Assembly: GCA_900763675.1 (NCBI GenBank)
Contig: CAAFLE010000108.1
Coordinates: forward strand, 1 to 25,885
Reading direction: 5' to 3'
Origin: an uncultured Oscillospiraceae bacterium
GTDB taxonomy: Bacteria > Bacillota > Clostridia > Oscillospirales > Oscillospiraceae
DNA length: 25,885 nucleotides
The notes below the pieces were generated by a model. The model saw only the letters and a list, made by a program, of their open reading frames with translations, did not search any database and was not told where the DNA came from. Position 1 is the first letter of the stretch. Each line of letters opens with the position of its first letter. The position numbers and the translations under genes are program-made. Positions 1-8,654 of this stretch are shown in pieces.

Positions 1-63
1 ACGTTCAGACGTAGAAAAACCGGGGATCATAGGTTTTTTGATGGCTTCGTACAGATTTTACGA

Positions 64-93
64 TTGGACACTTTTTTGTTTGAAAATTAAAAT
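64..93 (+). promoter_or_regulatory. Candidate promoter of the catabolic operon
   Basis: TTGGAC (64-69) is followed after 18 bases by TAAAAT (88-93), about 65 bases ahead of the first start codon. It is a reasonable but imperfect vegetative promoter. The octamer ATTGGACA that includes the -35 also occurs at the candidate -35 of the TRAP operon (14909-14916, minus strand). Bases 1-63 hold no gene that I can support. Confidence 0.4.
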
Positions 94-159
94 GACGGTG
101 AAAAGGTAAAATGCAAAAGCCTCGAAAACCTTTAGAAGATTGCTTAAGGAGTGGATACT

Positions 160-1572
160 ATGGGTTTTAATCAGCACAAGATCACCACGAATTACACGCA
201 GATCCTTTCGGAGTACATTAAAAACACGAAGTACGAAGATCTGCCCCCCGAGGTCGTTGAGCGTGCCAAGATTATCATCACGCAGGTGATCGGCGTCTCG
301 CTCGCGGCGAAGAACATGGGCGAGACCCGCAAGGCCATCGAGCTTGCCCGCGAGGCAAACGCCGGCGGCGGCGGAGAAGCGACCGGCTGGGTCAGCGGCG
401 ACACACTGAGCTTTGAGAACGCCTGTATGCTCAACGGCGCTCTCGCCGATATGCTCGACTGGGAGGACACCTCCTGCACCGGCCACCCGTCCTGCGGCAT
501 CGTTCCTGTGGCATGGACGGTCGGCGAGGGTCTGAAGCTCTCCGGCAAGGACGTCATTACCGCCGTCGTCGTCGGCTATGAAGTGTACCAGCGCATCGCT
601 CTCGCGGTGCAGCCGTCCAAGGAGGAGCGTCCGCTCCACGGCTGGGGTCTCACGAGCTGGCAGATCTTCGGCAGTCTCGTCCCGGCGCTCAAGCTCATGG
701 GTCACGACACGCTGCAGATCAACAAGGCGCTCGGCATGGCGACGACCTGCACGCCGATCCCGACGAACCTCCACGAGTACACCAAGTCCGACGTTTACCA
801 CTTTGAACACGGCTTCCGCAACAAGACCGCGATCACGCTTGCCCGCTGCGCTCTGCTCGGCGTGCAGAACCTCGAGGACGGTCTCGACGACTTCAACGCT
901 TTCGGCAACGTTATGACCGCCGACCACAAGCCCGAATGGTACACCAAGGAGCTGGGCGAGCGTTACCTTATCATGAACACGCTGCTCAAGCACTGGCCCG
1001 CCAATATGTGGGTGCAGACGCCGGTCGAGGTCGCCTACAACCTCGCGCAGGAGCACAACATCGCCGCCGAGGATGTTGAGGAAGTTATCGTCGATCCCGG
1101 TGTGGACCGCCGTATGGACCCCATCGGCAACGGCTTCTCCTCTATCACCCACGCGCAGTTCAACGTTCCCTACGTCATCGCCGCCATGCTGCTCGACCGC
1201 ACGCCCGGCTCTGCCTGGTATACGGAAGAGAACATGAAGAACCCCAAGGTCATTGAGCTTGCCAAGCGCGTCCACGCCGGCGACTCGCCGGTCTTCTCTC
1301 CCATCACCGGCTTCCGCAAGTTCGTTGCCGGCGAGATGCCGCAGGAAGAGACCGTCACGATCCGCACCAAGGACGGCAAGAGCTACACCGGCTCGATGGC
1401 GTGCCATCCGGGTCATCCGCTCAACATGATGGACCGCGCCGAGATCGCCTCCCGCTTCCGCATCCAGTCCGCGCCTGTGCTTGACGCCGAGAAGGCGGAA
1501 AAGGCGATCGACGCGCTGCTGCATCTGGAAGAGTGCGAAGACGTTTCCACCCTGAGCTGGATGCTGCATTGA
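160..1572 (+). CDS. MmgE/PrpD family protein, copy 1
   Basis: This 470-residue protein belongs to the MmgE/PrpD superfamily, which includes 2-methylcitrate dehydratase, cis-aconitate decarboxylase and iminodisuccinate epimerase; the actual substrate is unknown. The active-site segment D100-W-E-D-T104 followed by H109-P matches the family motif. K277 in a KHWPA segment and the late AQF..PY segment also match. The conserved catalytic His of the GxHxT segment is replaced by Gly163 (GWGLTSW). The start is set at ATG 160 rather than the in-frame GTG at 151: AAGGAG (146-151) sits 8 bases ahead, and the N-terminus then aligns without gaps with the paralogue that follows. It is the first gene of a six-gene operon and lies 39 bases before copy 2. 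No signal peptide is seen, so it should be cytoplasmic. Family assignment is firm; function is open (dehydratase, hydratase, isomerase or decarboxylase). Confidence 0.9.
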   Translation: MGFNQHKITTNYTQILSEYIKNTKYEDLPPEVVERAKIIITQVIGVSLAAKNMGETRKAIELAREANAGGGGEATGWVSGDTLSFENACMLNGALADMLDWEDTSCTGHPSCGIVPVAWTVGEGLKLSGKDVITAVVVGYEVYQRIALAVQPSKEERPLHGWGLTSWQIFGSLVPALKLMGHDTLQINKALGMATTCTPIPTNLHEYTKSDVYHFEHGFRNKTAITLARCALLGVQNLEDGLDDFNAFGNVMTADHKPEWYTKELGERYLIMNTLLKHWPANMWVQTPVEVAYNLAQEHNIAAEDVEEVIVDPGVDRRMDPIGNGFSSITHAQFNVPYVIAAMLLDRTPGSAWYTEENMKNPKVIELAKRVHAGDSPVFSPITGFRKFVAGEMPQEETVTIRTKDGKSYTGSMACHPGHPLNMMDRAEIASRFRIQSAPVLDAEKAEKAIDALLHLEECEDVSTLSWMLH

Positions 1573-1611
1573 GCGGCTGCCGACATCTTACGGAAAACGG
1601 AGGATTAAGTA

Positions 1612-3024
1612 ATGCATTACAACTGGCATAAGATCGAAACGAACTATACCGACGTTCTCAGCGATTTTACCGTTAACACGAACTACGAGGATATTCCCCC
1701 CGAGGTCATCGAGCGTGCCAAGATGATCATGCTCCAAACGGTGGGCGTTTCGCTCGCCGCGAAGGATGTCCCCGGCACGCAGAAAGCCATCAAGATGGCG
1801 CTCGCCGCCAACGGCGGCGCGGGCGGCACGACCACCGGCTGGGTCAGCGGCGACAAGCTCTCCCCGGTGAACGCGGCGTTTCTCGCCGGCAGTCTGAGCG
1901 ATATGCTCGACTGGGAGGACACCTCCTGGACCGGTCACCCCGCCGCGGGCATCGTCCCCTGCGCGTGGGTCATGGCGGAGCATCTCAAGATGAGCGGCAA
2001 GGACCTCCTCACCGCCATCGTCCTCGGCTACGAGGTCTATCAGCGCATCGCCTGCGCCGTGCAGCCCAGTCTGGAGCAGCAGGCGCAGAAGGGCTGGGGT
2101 CTGACGAGCTGGCAGATCTTCGGCTGTCTGATCCCCGCCGTGAAGCTCATGGGTCTGGACGCGAACGCCGTTAACAAGGCGATCGGTCTCGGCACCGTAT
2201 GCAGCACCATCCCGACCTGCCTGCACGAGTTCACGATGTCCGACTTCTATCACTATGAACACGGTCTCCGCGCCCGCGACGGCATCCTCATCGCCGAGCT
2301 GGTGCAGAAGGGCGTTCACAACCTGATGGACGGTCTGGACGATCCCACCGCCTACGCCAACCTGATGACCGACACCTATGAACCCGAGTGGTACACGAAG
2401 GATCTCGGCACCCGCTGGCTGACGATGACGACGCTGCTCAAGCACTGGCCCGCCAATATGTGGGTCCAGACGCCGACCGAGCTTGCCCACGACATCGTTT
2501 TCGGCAACAACATCAAGCTCGAGGACATCAAGGAGATCATCATTGATCCGCCGCGCATGAGCCGCATGGACCTGCCCCCGGAGGGCGGCTTCCAGTCGCT
2601 GACCCACGCGCAGTTCAGCATCCCCTACGTTATCTCCGCCATGCTGCATGACCCGAAGCCGGGCGCTCAGTGGTACAGCAAGGAGACGCTCTCCAACCCC
2701 GAAGTCATCGAGTTCGCCAAGAAGGTCGTTCCCGGCAAGTCCGCGCCCGACCCGCGTGGTCTCGGCTTCAAGCTGTTCCGCGAAGGCTCCTTCCTGATGA
2801 AGACCATGACCGTCAACACCTACGACGGCCGCAGCTACACCAAGTCGATGGACTGCCACCCCGGTCATCCGGCGAACATGATGACCCGCGAGCAGTTTGT
2901 GGATCGCTTCCGCATCCAGGCTTCCCCCGTTCTCAGCGGCGAGAAGCTCGAACGCGCCATCGACGCGCTTTGCAACATCGAAAACTGCGAGGACATTTCC
3001 ACGCTGAGCGAGTTCCTGCACTAA
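1612..3024 (+). CDS. MmgE/PrpD family protein, copy 2
   Basis: This is a second 470-residue MmgE/PrpD protein. It is collinear with copy 1: the first 220 residues align with no gap and 141 are identical by my count. It retains D100, T104, H109 and the KHWPA Lys, and it too has Gly163 where the family normally has His. At position 209 it has Met (EFTMSD) where copy 1 has Lys (EYTKSD), near the place of a catalytic Lys in cis-aconitate decarboxylase. This suggests the two copies are not redundant. GGAGGA (1599-1604) lies 7 bases before the ATG. The pair arose by tandem duplication and could act on successive intermediates or form a mixed oligomer; neither can be decided from sequence. Cytoplasmic, no signal peptide. 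Confidence 0.9.
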   Translation: MHYNWHKIETNYTDVLSDFTVNTNYEDIPPEVIERAKMIMLQTVGVSLAAKDVPGTQKAIKMALAANGGAGGTTTGWVSGDKLSPVNAAFLAGSLSDMLDWEDTSWTGHPAAGIVPCAWVMAEHLKMSGKDLLTAIVLGYEVYQRIACAVQPSLEQQAQKGWGLTSWQIFGCLIPAVKLMGLDANAVNKAIGLGTVCSTIPTCLHEFTMSDFYHYEHGLRARDGILIAELVQKGVHNLMDGLDDPTAYANLMTDTYEPEWYTKDLGTRWLTMTTLLKHWPANMWVQTPTELAHDIVFGNNIKLEDIKEIIIDPPRMSRMDLPPEGGFQSLTHAQFSIPYVISAMLHDPKPGAQWYSKETLSNPEVIEFAKKVVPGKSAPDPRGLGFKLFREGSFLMKTMTVNTYDGRSYTKSMDCHPGHPANMMTREQFVDRFRIQASPVLSGEKLERAIDALCNIENCEDISTLSEFLH

Positions 3025-3046
3025 GCGCTTTTTTGGAGATGATGAC

Positions 3047-4327
3047 ATGAAGAAATTTGCGATTGTCGGCTTTGGGGCAGCCGGCTACAAGGCGGCGCAG
3101 GAAGCACGCCGTCTCGATCCGGAGGCGCAGATCGACGTCTATTCGGACACGAACACCGCGCCGTATAACCCAATGCTCACGACCTACTATGTTAAGGGAG
3201 CGATCCCTTACGAAGCCCTGTTTCCGTTCGGCTCTCTCGAAAAGATCACCAAGGAGCTGAACATCAACTTTTACGCCGATACGCCCGTTACCGGCGTGAT
3301 CCCCGAGGAGAAAACGCTGCGCTTTGCCGACGGCAGCAGCAAACAGTACGACAAGATCCTCTTCAGCACCGGGGCATCCGCAGTGATGCCCCCCCTGCAG
3401 GGCATCGACCTGCCGGGCGTGTTCAAAATGCGCACCGCGCAGGACGCGGTGGCGCTGCGCAAGCGGCTGGAAGAGGGAACGATCAAAAGTGCTCTCGTGA
3501 TCGGCTCGTCGTGGGTCGGCATCAAGGTGCTGGAGGACATGATCCACTACGGCGTGGACTGCACGCTCGTAGACGGCGCAAAGTGGGTATTCTTCGTTGC
3601 AACGTTTGAAGAGACTGCCAAGCGCATCCAGCGCGATCTCGAAGAAAAGGGCATCCGCGTGGAATGCGGTCAGATGCTCTCGCACATCGAGAAGGAAGAA
3701 AACGGACAGCTCACCGCCGTGATGCAGAACGGTCAGCGCTTCACCGCCGATACGATCGCGGTGTGCATCGGCGTTCGGATGAACGTCGGCTTCCTGCGCG
3801 AGAGCGGACTGACCATCGGACGCGGTCTGCAGGTGGACAAGCATATGCAGACCAACTACGAAGGCATCTACGCCGCCGGCGACTGCTGCGAGGCGCTGGA
3901 CATCCAGTCGCAGCAGCACAAGAACATCGGCGTGTGGCTCAACGCGAACAGCCAGGGTAAGGTCGCGGGGAACAACATGGCAGGCGGCAACATGGAGTTT
4001 GACGCCAACGTGCTGGTGAACCTTGCCCGCTATCTCAATTACGACTTTGTCAGCATCGGCGATGTTTCGACGTGCAAGCCGGAGGATGAGCTTTACGAGT
4101 TTGAAAACGACCGCTACTACATCCGCGGCGTCCGGGACGAATCGGGAGCGATCAAGTGTCTGAACATCATCCATTCCGCGGACAGCAACGGCGTGATCAA
4201 GAACATCTTCATCAAGTACTTCGAGAACAAAAGCGCCGGGCTGGATCCGAAGTCCGCATCCTATCTGCGCGAAGCAGGCTATCCGGACAGCTTCATTCAT
4301 TTTTTAGGGGGAAGAATCGTTGACTGA
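3047..4327 (+). CDS. FAD-dependent NAD(P)H oxidoreductase (pyridine nucleotide-disulfide fold)
   Basis: This 426-residue flavoprotein has the two-dinucleotide-fold layout. The N-terminal FAD site is GFGAAG (8-13), the central NAD(P) site is GSSWVG (153-158), and the second FAD contact is AAGDC (276-280). The stretch APYNPML near residue 40 resembles the PYNRPxL segment of NirB-type and rubredoxin/ferredoxin reductases. There is no CxxC redox disulfide, so a role as electron-transfer reductase is more likely than disulfide reduction. The gene sits between the MmgE/PrpD pair and the molybdoenzyme and overlaps the latter by 8 bases. I infer that it feeds NAD(P)H electrons to, or takes them from, the molybdoenzyme/ferredoxin pair. 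GGAG (3035-3038) precedes the ATG by 8 bases. Confidence 0.88.
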   Translation: MKKFAIVGFGAAGYKAAQEARRLDPEAQIDVYSDTNTAPYNPMLTTYYVKGAIPYEALFPFGSLEKITKELNINFYADTPVTGVIPEEKTLRFADGSSKQYDKILFSTGASAVMPPLQGIDLPGVFKMRTAQDAVALRKRLEEGTIKSALVIGSSWVGIKVLEDMIHYGVDCTLVDGAKWVFFVATFEETAKRIQRDLEEKGIRVECGQMLSHIEKEENGQLTAVMQNGQRFTADTIAVCIGVRMNVGFLRESGLTIGRGLQVDKHMQTNYEGIYAAGDCCEALDIQSQQHKNIGVWLNANSQGKVAGNNMAGGNMEFDANVLVNLARYLNYDFVSIGDVSTCKPEDELYEFENDRYYIRGVRDESGAIKCLNIIHSADSNGVIKNIFIKYFENKSAGLDPKSASYLREAGYPDSFIHFLGGRIVD

Positions 4328-6461
4328 ACTGGAAAAAAGAATCAAAGCGAAGATCCCGGGCGAGGACACCGGGATCACCGTGAAAAAGTCACTGTGCGCG
4401 ATCTGCAGCCCCGGTCATCACTGCGGTCTGGACTGCTACGTGAAGGACGGAAAGATCATTAAGATCGAAGGCACCAAGGAGCATCCGTACAACCACGGCT
4501 TTATCTGCGCCAAGGGCGTGAACAATCGTGACTATATCTACCGCAAGGACCGCATCAAAACGCCGCTGCGCCGCGTGGGCGAAAAGGGCGAAGGAAAGTT
4601 TGAGCCCATCACGTGGGATGAAGCGTACGACGAGATCGCCAAAAACCTCAAGGCGACCGCCGAGAAGTACGGTCCCAACTCCGTGGCGTTCTTCAGCGGC
4701 TTCTGCAAGTGGTACCGTCCCATTCTGCACCGTCTCTGCTATGCGTTCGGCTCCGTGAACTACGGCACCGACGACAGCAACTGCAATCAGGCGAGCGTTC
4801 TTGCCAGCCAGTGCAGCGCCGGCTCCGGCGGCGGTCCGGACTTCGGTCATACCAATACGTTCCTCGGCTGGGCATACTGCGGCTACTACTCCAGCCACCT
4901 GTCCGTCAATAAGGTACAGGACCTCAAGGCCCGCGGCGGCAAGGTCATCATCATCGACTCGCGCATCACCCCGGCGGTGAAAAACCTCGCCGACTACTTC
5001 CTGCACATCAACCCCGGCACGGACGGTCAGCTTGCCAACTGCATGGCGAACCTCATCATCCAGAACGGCTGGGCGGACATGGATTATATCAAGAACTACA
5101 CCTACGGCTTCGAGCAGTACGCCGAAATGGTCAAGAAGTACGATCTCGAATCCACGGCGAAGATCTGCGGACTGAATCCGGACGACATTCTGGAAGTGAC
5201 CCGCGTGTACGCCACGAACGGTCCTGCGTGCATAAACCAGTCCACATCCACGCTCGTGCATTATACGAACGGCTTCCAGACGTTCCGCGCCATCCACTGC
5301 CTTGCCGCGCTCACCGGCAACTACGACCGCAAGGGCGGCAACGTTCCCAACCCGACGACCTACCTGCACAAGCCCGCCGGCTTCAAGACCCGCGAGAAGG
5401 AGTTCTATGCCTCCATCCGTCCGGAGGGTCTCACCCGCGTCGGCGAGGGCAAGTTCCCCATCTGGGATAAGTACTACGACGAGATGCAGGCGCTCGATCT
5501 CGGACGCCAGATCCTCACGAGCGACCCGTACCCGGTGCGTGCGCTGGTCGGCGTCGGCATGAACGTAAAGATGTTCGCCGACACCAAGCAGCTCACCGAC
5601 GCGCTCAAGACGCTCGACTTCATGGTGGACAGCGACCTCTTTATGACGGAAACCACGAAGTACTGCGACATCGTCCTGCCCGCCTGCTCGTCTCTCGAGC
5701 GCGGCGAGCTGAAAGCCTATCAGGGCGGCTTCCTTACGTTCACGCAGCCGGTCATCGAGCCGCTGTACGAGTCCAAGTCCGACGTTGACTGGATGTGTGA
5801 GCTTGCCCGCCGCATGGATCTCGGCGACGATATGCTCAACGCCGGTTACGAAGCGTGCTGCGACTGGATCATCGACGGCTGCGGTCTGACCGTTGCCGAG
5901 CTCAAGAAGAGCGAGCTGCCCGTAAAGGTCCCCACCGCCGTGTGGCCCGTGAAGCCCGGTAAGCTCCTCGAAAACGGCTTCAACACCCCGTCCCGCAAGT
6001 TTGAGTTCTACTCGAACCGCGTGGCAGAGTTCAAGGACAGCTTCCATCTGAACCCGCTGCCCGACTGGTACGATCCTCTGTTCGACCAGAACAGCGAGGA
6101 AATGCGCACCGACTATCCGTTCGAGCTTTCGACCGGCACGCGCATCGGCACCGCCATCCACTCCCGTCTGCATGAGTCCCCGTGGGCGCGGAGCATCCGT
6201 CCCGATCCCCTGATCGAGATCAACTATGACGACGCCGACCGTCTGGGCATCAAGGCGGGCGATACGGTGGAAATGTGGAGCAATCTCGGCTCGGTCCGCG
6301 CCAAGGCGAAGCTGACCGGCAAGATCAAGCCGGGTCATCTACAGATGCTGCACGGCTATACCGAGGCGAACGTGAATCTGCTCATTCCCGCCACGCATCA
6401 GGACCCATACTCCAGCTTCCCCGGACTGAAGTGCACCCGCTGCAACATCCGCAAGGTTTAA
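4320..6461 (+). CDS. Molybdopterin oxidoreductase, catalytic subunit (DMSO reductase superfamily)
   Basis: This 713-residue soluble protein is of the bis-MGD molybdenum/tungsten family. The N-terminal Fe-S region has C26-x2-C29-x5-C35 and C63 (FICAKG), the usual [4Fe-4S] layout of the family, although C39 is also available. The body has the typical IIIDSR, NPGTDGQ, LTGNYDRKGGN and DIVLPACSSLE segments. The C-terminal dinucleotide-binding domain (about 595-713) ends in KCTRCNIRKV. Cys155 in DDSNCNQ is my candidate metal ligand, by rough alignment with the Sec/Cys of formate dehydrogenase H. No Tat signal is present, so it is cytoplasmic. The size resembles acetylene hydratase and FdhF. Transhydroxylases and catechol dehydroxylases are other non-classical relatives. 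The start is TTG at 4320: AGGGGGA lies 7 bases ahead, and no in-frame ATG occurs before the Fe-S motif. The reaction is unknown. Confidence 0.9.
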   Translation: MTELEKRIKAKIPGEDTGITVKKSLCAICSPGHHCGLDCYVKDGKIIKIEGTKEHPYNHGFICAKGVNNRDYIYRKDRIKTPLRRVGEKGEGKFEPITWDEAYDEIAKNLKATAEKYGPNSVAFFSGFCKWYRPILHRLCYAFGSVNYGTDDSNCNQASVLASQCSAGSGGGPDFGHTNTFLGWAYCGYYSSHLSVNKVQDLKARGGKVIIIDSRITPAVKNLADYFLHINPGTDGQLANCMANLIIQNGWADMDYIKNYTYGFEQYAEMVKKYDLESTAKICGLNPDDILEVTRVYATNGPACINQSTSTLVHYTNGFQTFRAIHCLAALTGNYDRKGGNVPNPTTYLHKPAGFKTREKEFYASIRPEGLTRVGEGKFPIWDKYYDEMQALDLGRQILTSDPYPVRALVGVGMNVKMFADTKQLTDALKTLDFMVDSDLFMTETTKYCDIVLPACSSLERGELKAYQGGFLTFTQPVIEPLYESKSDVDWMCELARRMDLGDDMLNAGYEACCDWIIDGCGLTVAELKKSELPVKVPTAVWPVKPGKLLENGFNTPSRKFEFYSNRVAEFKDSFHLNPLPDWYDPLFDQNSEEMRTDYPFELSTGTRIGTAIHSRLHESPWARSIRPDPLIEINYDDADRLGIKAGDTVEMWSNLGSVRAKAKLTGKIKPGHLQMLHGYTEANVNLLIPATHQDPYSSFPGLKCTRCNIRKV

Positions 6462-6473
6462 GGAGGCAGACCA

Positions 6474-6989
6474 ATGAAGCATATTATTTCTTTTAACCCG
6501 GATAAGTGCTGCGCGTGCAGCGCCTGCGCCATTGCGTGCATGGACCAGAACGACGTGGACGTCGCCAACGGCGAAACGCCTTTCCGCAAATGCTACGATA
6601 ACGAATTCCGAACGCCGGACGGCGGCAACTACTGCGCATATATCTCCTCGGCCTGTATGCACTGCACGGACGCTCCGTGCATCAAGGCTTGCCCGGTGGG
6701 CTGCCTGAGCAAGGACCCGGAGACGGGCTTCACCGTCTACGACAACACGAACTGCATCGGCTGCAAGAGCTGTGCGATGGCGTGTCCGTTCGGCGCTCCG
6801 AAATACCGCAAGAGCGACGGAAAGATGGTCAAGTGCGACGGCTGCAACGAGCGCGTTAAGAACGGCATGGACCCCGCGTGCGTGCGTGCCTGCACCTTTG
6901 GCGCTCTCCGCTGCTACACCGAGGAAGAATTTGAAAAGCAGTCCAACCTCAAGGCGTTCCACGAGATCGCCAAGACGGCAAAAATCTAA
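6474..6989 (+). CDS. Four-cluster [4Fe-4S] ferredoxin subunit
   Basis: This 171-residue electron-transfer subunit resembles DmsB, HycB and PhsB. Sixteen cysteines form four cluster motifs: C12-x2-C15-x2-C18-x3-C22; C61-x2-C64-x4-C69-x3-C73; C94-x2-C97-x2-C100-x3-C104; and C121-x2-C124-x11-C136-x3-C140. It starts 12 bases after the molybdoenzyme, with AGGAGG (6461-6466) directly at that gene's stop. It is almost certainly the partner of the molybdoenzyme, relaying electrons to the flavoprotein encoded upstream. No signal peptide or membrane anchor is present, and no DmsC/NrfD-type membrane subunit is encoded nearby, so the complex should be soluble. Confidence 0.92.
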   Translation: MKHIISFNPDKCCACSACAIACMDQNDVDVANGETPFRKCYDNEFRTPDGGNYCAYISSACMHCTDAPCIKACPVGCLSKDPETGFTVYDNTNCIGCKSCAMACPFGAPKYRKSDGKMVKCDGCNERVKNGMDPACVRACTFGALRCYTEEEFEKQSNLKAFHEIAKTAKI

Positions 6990-7005
6990 GGGATCCATCG
7001 GTTAT

Positions 7006-7041
7006 GGAACGGCTCGGACATAGAGAGGGCTGAGCCGTTCC
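7006..7041 (+). other. Intercistronic hairpin
   Basis: A perfect 10-bp inverted repeat, GGAACGGCTC (7006-7015) and GAGCCGTTCC (7032-7041), with a 16-base loop, lies between the ferredoxin gene and the permease gene. No T-tract follows, so it is more likely a processing or mRNA-stability element, or a weak attenuator, than a full terminator. Confidence 0.5.
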
Positions 7042-7072
7042 GACCGAATAGAAAAAATTAGGAGGAACCATA

Positions 7073-8527
7073 ATGGAAAAGAAAGCTCTCGGCGCCCCGC
7101 GTAGCAAGGCGTACCTGATCAACGCGATCATCGGTATCGTCCTGATGTATGGCATCGGCTTTATCCCGCCGATCGCCCCCATTACCGAAATGGGCATGAA
7201 AGTTCTCGGCATTTTCATCGGCATGATCTATCTGTTCTCCGCCTGCGAAGTCGCTTGGCCCTCCATCCTCGCGATCGTCTCTCTGTCCGTCGTCGGCTAT
7301 TGCAGCCTGAACCAGGCGGCGTCCGGCAGCCTCGGCCACGCGGTCGTATTCCAGAGCGCCATGGCGTACATCGTCGCCGGCTCTCTGAACTACTACGGCG
7401 TTACCGAGTACATCGCCCGCTGGCTTCTCTCCCGCAAGGCTCTCAGCGGCAAGCCCTACCTGTTCGTTTACATCATCTACGCTTCCATGATGCTCATCTG
7501 CATCTTCACCAGCTCTCTCGCCATGATCATCCTTTACTGGGCGATCTTTGACGGCATCTACAAGGTCCTTGACTACGACAAGAAGGACAAGTTCGTTACC
7601 TCCACCATCGTCGGCATCGCGCTTGCGTTCGTCGTCGGCGGCGCTATCGCCCCGATCCGCAGCTGGCAGCTGAGCCTCTTCAACCTTTACACCGAGCAGG
7701 TTGGCGAGATCGGTCTCGGCAAGTTCATGGGTCTCACGGTCCCCGGCGCTCTGCTGAGCATGGGCGGCTACCTCCTCTATCAGGCGAAGATCCTCAAGGC
7801 AGACTTCTCCCGCATCGCCACCTTCGACGTCACCTCTCTTTCCAACTCCGATAAGATGGACAGCCGCCAGAAGAAGCTCCTCTGGACCGCCGTCGTCGTG
7901 TTCTTCTTCGTGTTCCTGTCCGCGCTGCTTCCCAAGTCCTCCGCGCTGTACCCCCTGATTGCCACCAAGATCTCCGCCGCCGGCTTCTTCGCGCTCGGCG
8001 CGGCGTATGTCGGACTCGCTGCCACCAACGGCGGCAAGGAATCCCTCATTTCCTTCTCCAAGGTCGCCGGCGCCTGCATCCAGTGGCCCGTCCTCCTTAT
8101 GATCGGCTCCACGATGGTCGTTGCCTCCGCGCTGACCAACGAGACCACCGGCATTATGGCGTTCATCTCCGAGAACCTCTCCGGCGTGTTCGCCGGCAAG
8201 GGCAGCTGGTTCGTTCTCATCTTCACGATGGTCATCGTGTCCATCCTCACCAACGCCGCCTCCAACATCGCCATCGGCACCGCCATGATCCCCATCCTTG
8301 CTCCGTTCATCGCCTCCACCGGCTCGAACGTCCCGACCATCGGCATCATAGTCATCTGGCTCGTCAACATGGGTCTGATCCTGCCCGGCGCCTCCGCTCC
8401 GGTCGGTCTCATCCACGGCAACGAAGCGCTTACCAGCAAGGAAGCCTACAAGTACTCCTGCATCGGAATGCTGATCATCTTCATCATCACCATCCCGCTT
8501 GCGATCATCGGCAACCTCTGCTTCTAA
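7073..8527 (+). CDS. SLC13/DASS-type anion (carboxylate) permease
   Basis: This 484-residue, highly hydrophobic protein has many predicted membrane segments, beginning at about residues 14-33, 43-58 and 63-77. The segment FTSSLAMIILYW (145-156) and the C-terminal TNAASNIAIG (393-402) match the paired substrate/Na+ motifs of the SLC13 (CitT/SdcS-like) family. A conserved PGASAPVGLIHG segment follows at 438-449. Family members carry di- and tricarboxylates, sulfate or other anions with Na+ or by exchange. An AGGAGG site lies 6 bases before the ATG. As last gene of the operon it most likely imports the substrate or exports the product of the redox pathway. An ArsB/NhaD relative is a less likely alternative. 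Confidence 0.85.
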   Translation: MEKKALGAPRSKAYLINAIIGIVLMYGIGFIPPIAPITEMGMKVLGIFIGMIYLFSACEVAWPSILAIVSLSVVGYCSLNQAASGSLGHAVVFQSAMAYIVAGSLNYYGVTEYIARWLLSRKALSGKPYLFVYIIYASMMLICIFTSSLAMIILYWAIFDGIYKVLDYDKKDKFVTSTIVGIALAFVVGGAIAPIRSWQLSLFNLYTEQVGEIGLGKFMGLTVPGALLSMGGYLLYQAKILKADFSRIATFDVTSLSNSDKMDSRQKKLLWTAVVVFFFVFLSALLPKSSALYPLIATKISAAGFFALGAAYVGLAATNGGKESLISFSKVAGACIQWPVLLMIGSTMVVASALTNETTGIMAFISENLSGVFAGKGSWFVLIFTMVIVSILTNAASNIAIGTAMIPILAPFIASTGSNVPTIGIIVIWLVNMGLILPGASAPVGLIHGNEALTSKEAYKYSCIGMLIIFIITIPLAIIGNLCF

Positions 8528-8600
8528 TTCCCCGTACCGCTTCCGTCATCTCTCCAATCCTCTCTCCAATCTACCAGCTTTGCCGCCGGAAGCGGAAACA

Positions 8601-8638
8601 AAAATGGGACAGGCAGTCAAACTGCCTGTCCCATTTTT
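8601..8638. terminator. Bidirectional terminator between the permease and lysR genes
   Basis: TGGGACAGGCAG (8605-8616) and CTGCCTGTCCCA (8622-8633) form a perfect 12-bp stem with a 5-base loop. It is flanked by A-rich sequence on the left and TTTTTT on the right, so it can stop both the plus-strand operon (ending 8527) and the converging regulator gene (ending 8655). Confidence 0.9.
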
Positions 8639-8654
8639 TGTACGCAGAGATAAA

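Noticed and set aside
15..38. AAAAACC...GGTTTTT hairpin at the window start
   Set aside because: The stem is only 7 bp, mostly A-T, with a 10-base loop. It could be the end of a terminator for a gene outside the window but is too weak to call.
151..162. GTG at 151 as start of MmgE/PrpD copy 1
   Set aside because: It overlaps the AAGGAG ribosome binding site and would break the gapless N-terminal alignment with copy 2; ATG 160 is better.
58..1569. Long antisense reading frame (503 codons) opposite MmgE/PrpD copy 1
   Set aside because: It is the mirror of a clearly conserved gene in GC-rich DNA, has His/Asp/Arg-rich low-complexity sequence and shows no known domain. The similar frames at 1588-3048, 2933-4300 and 4389-6338 on the minus strand are rejected for the same reason.
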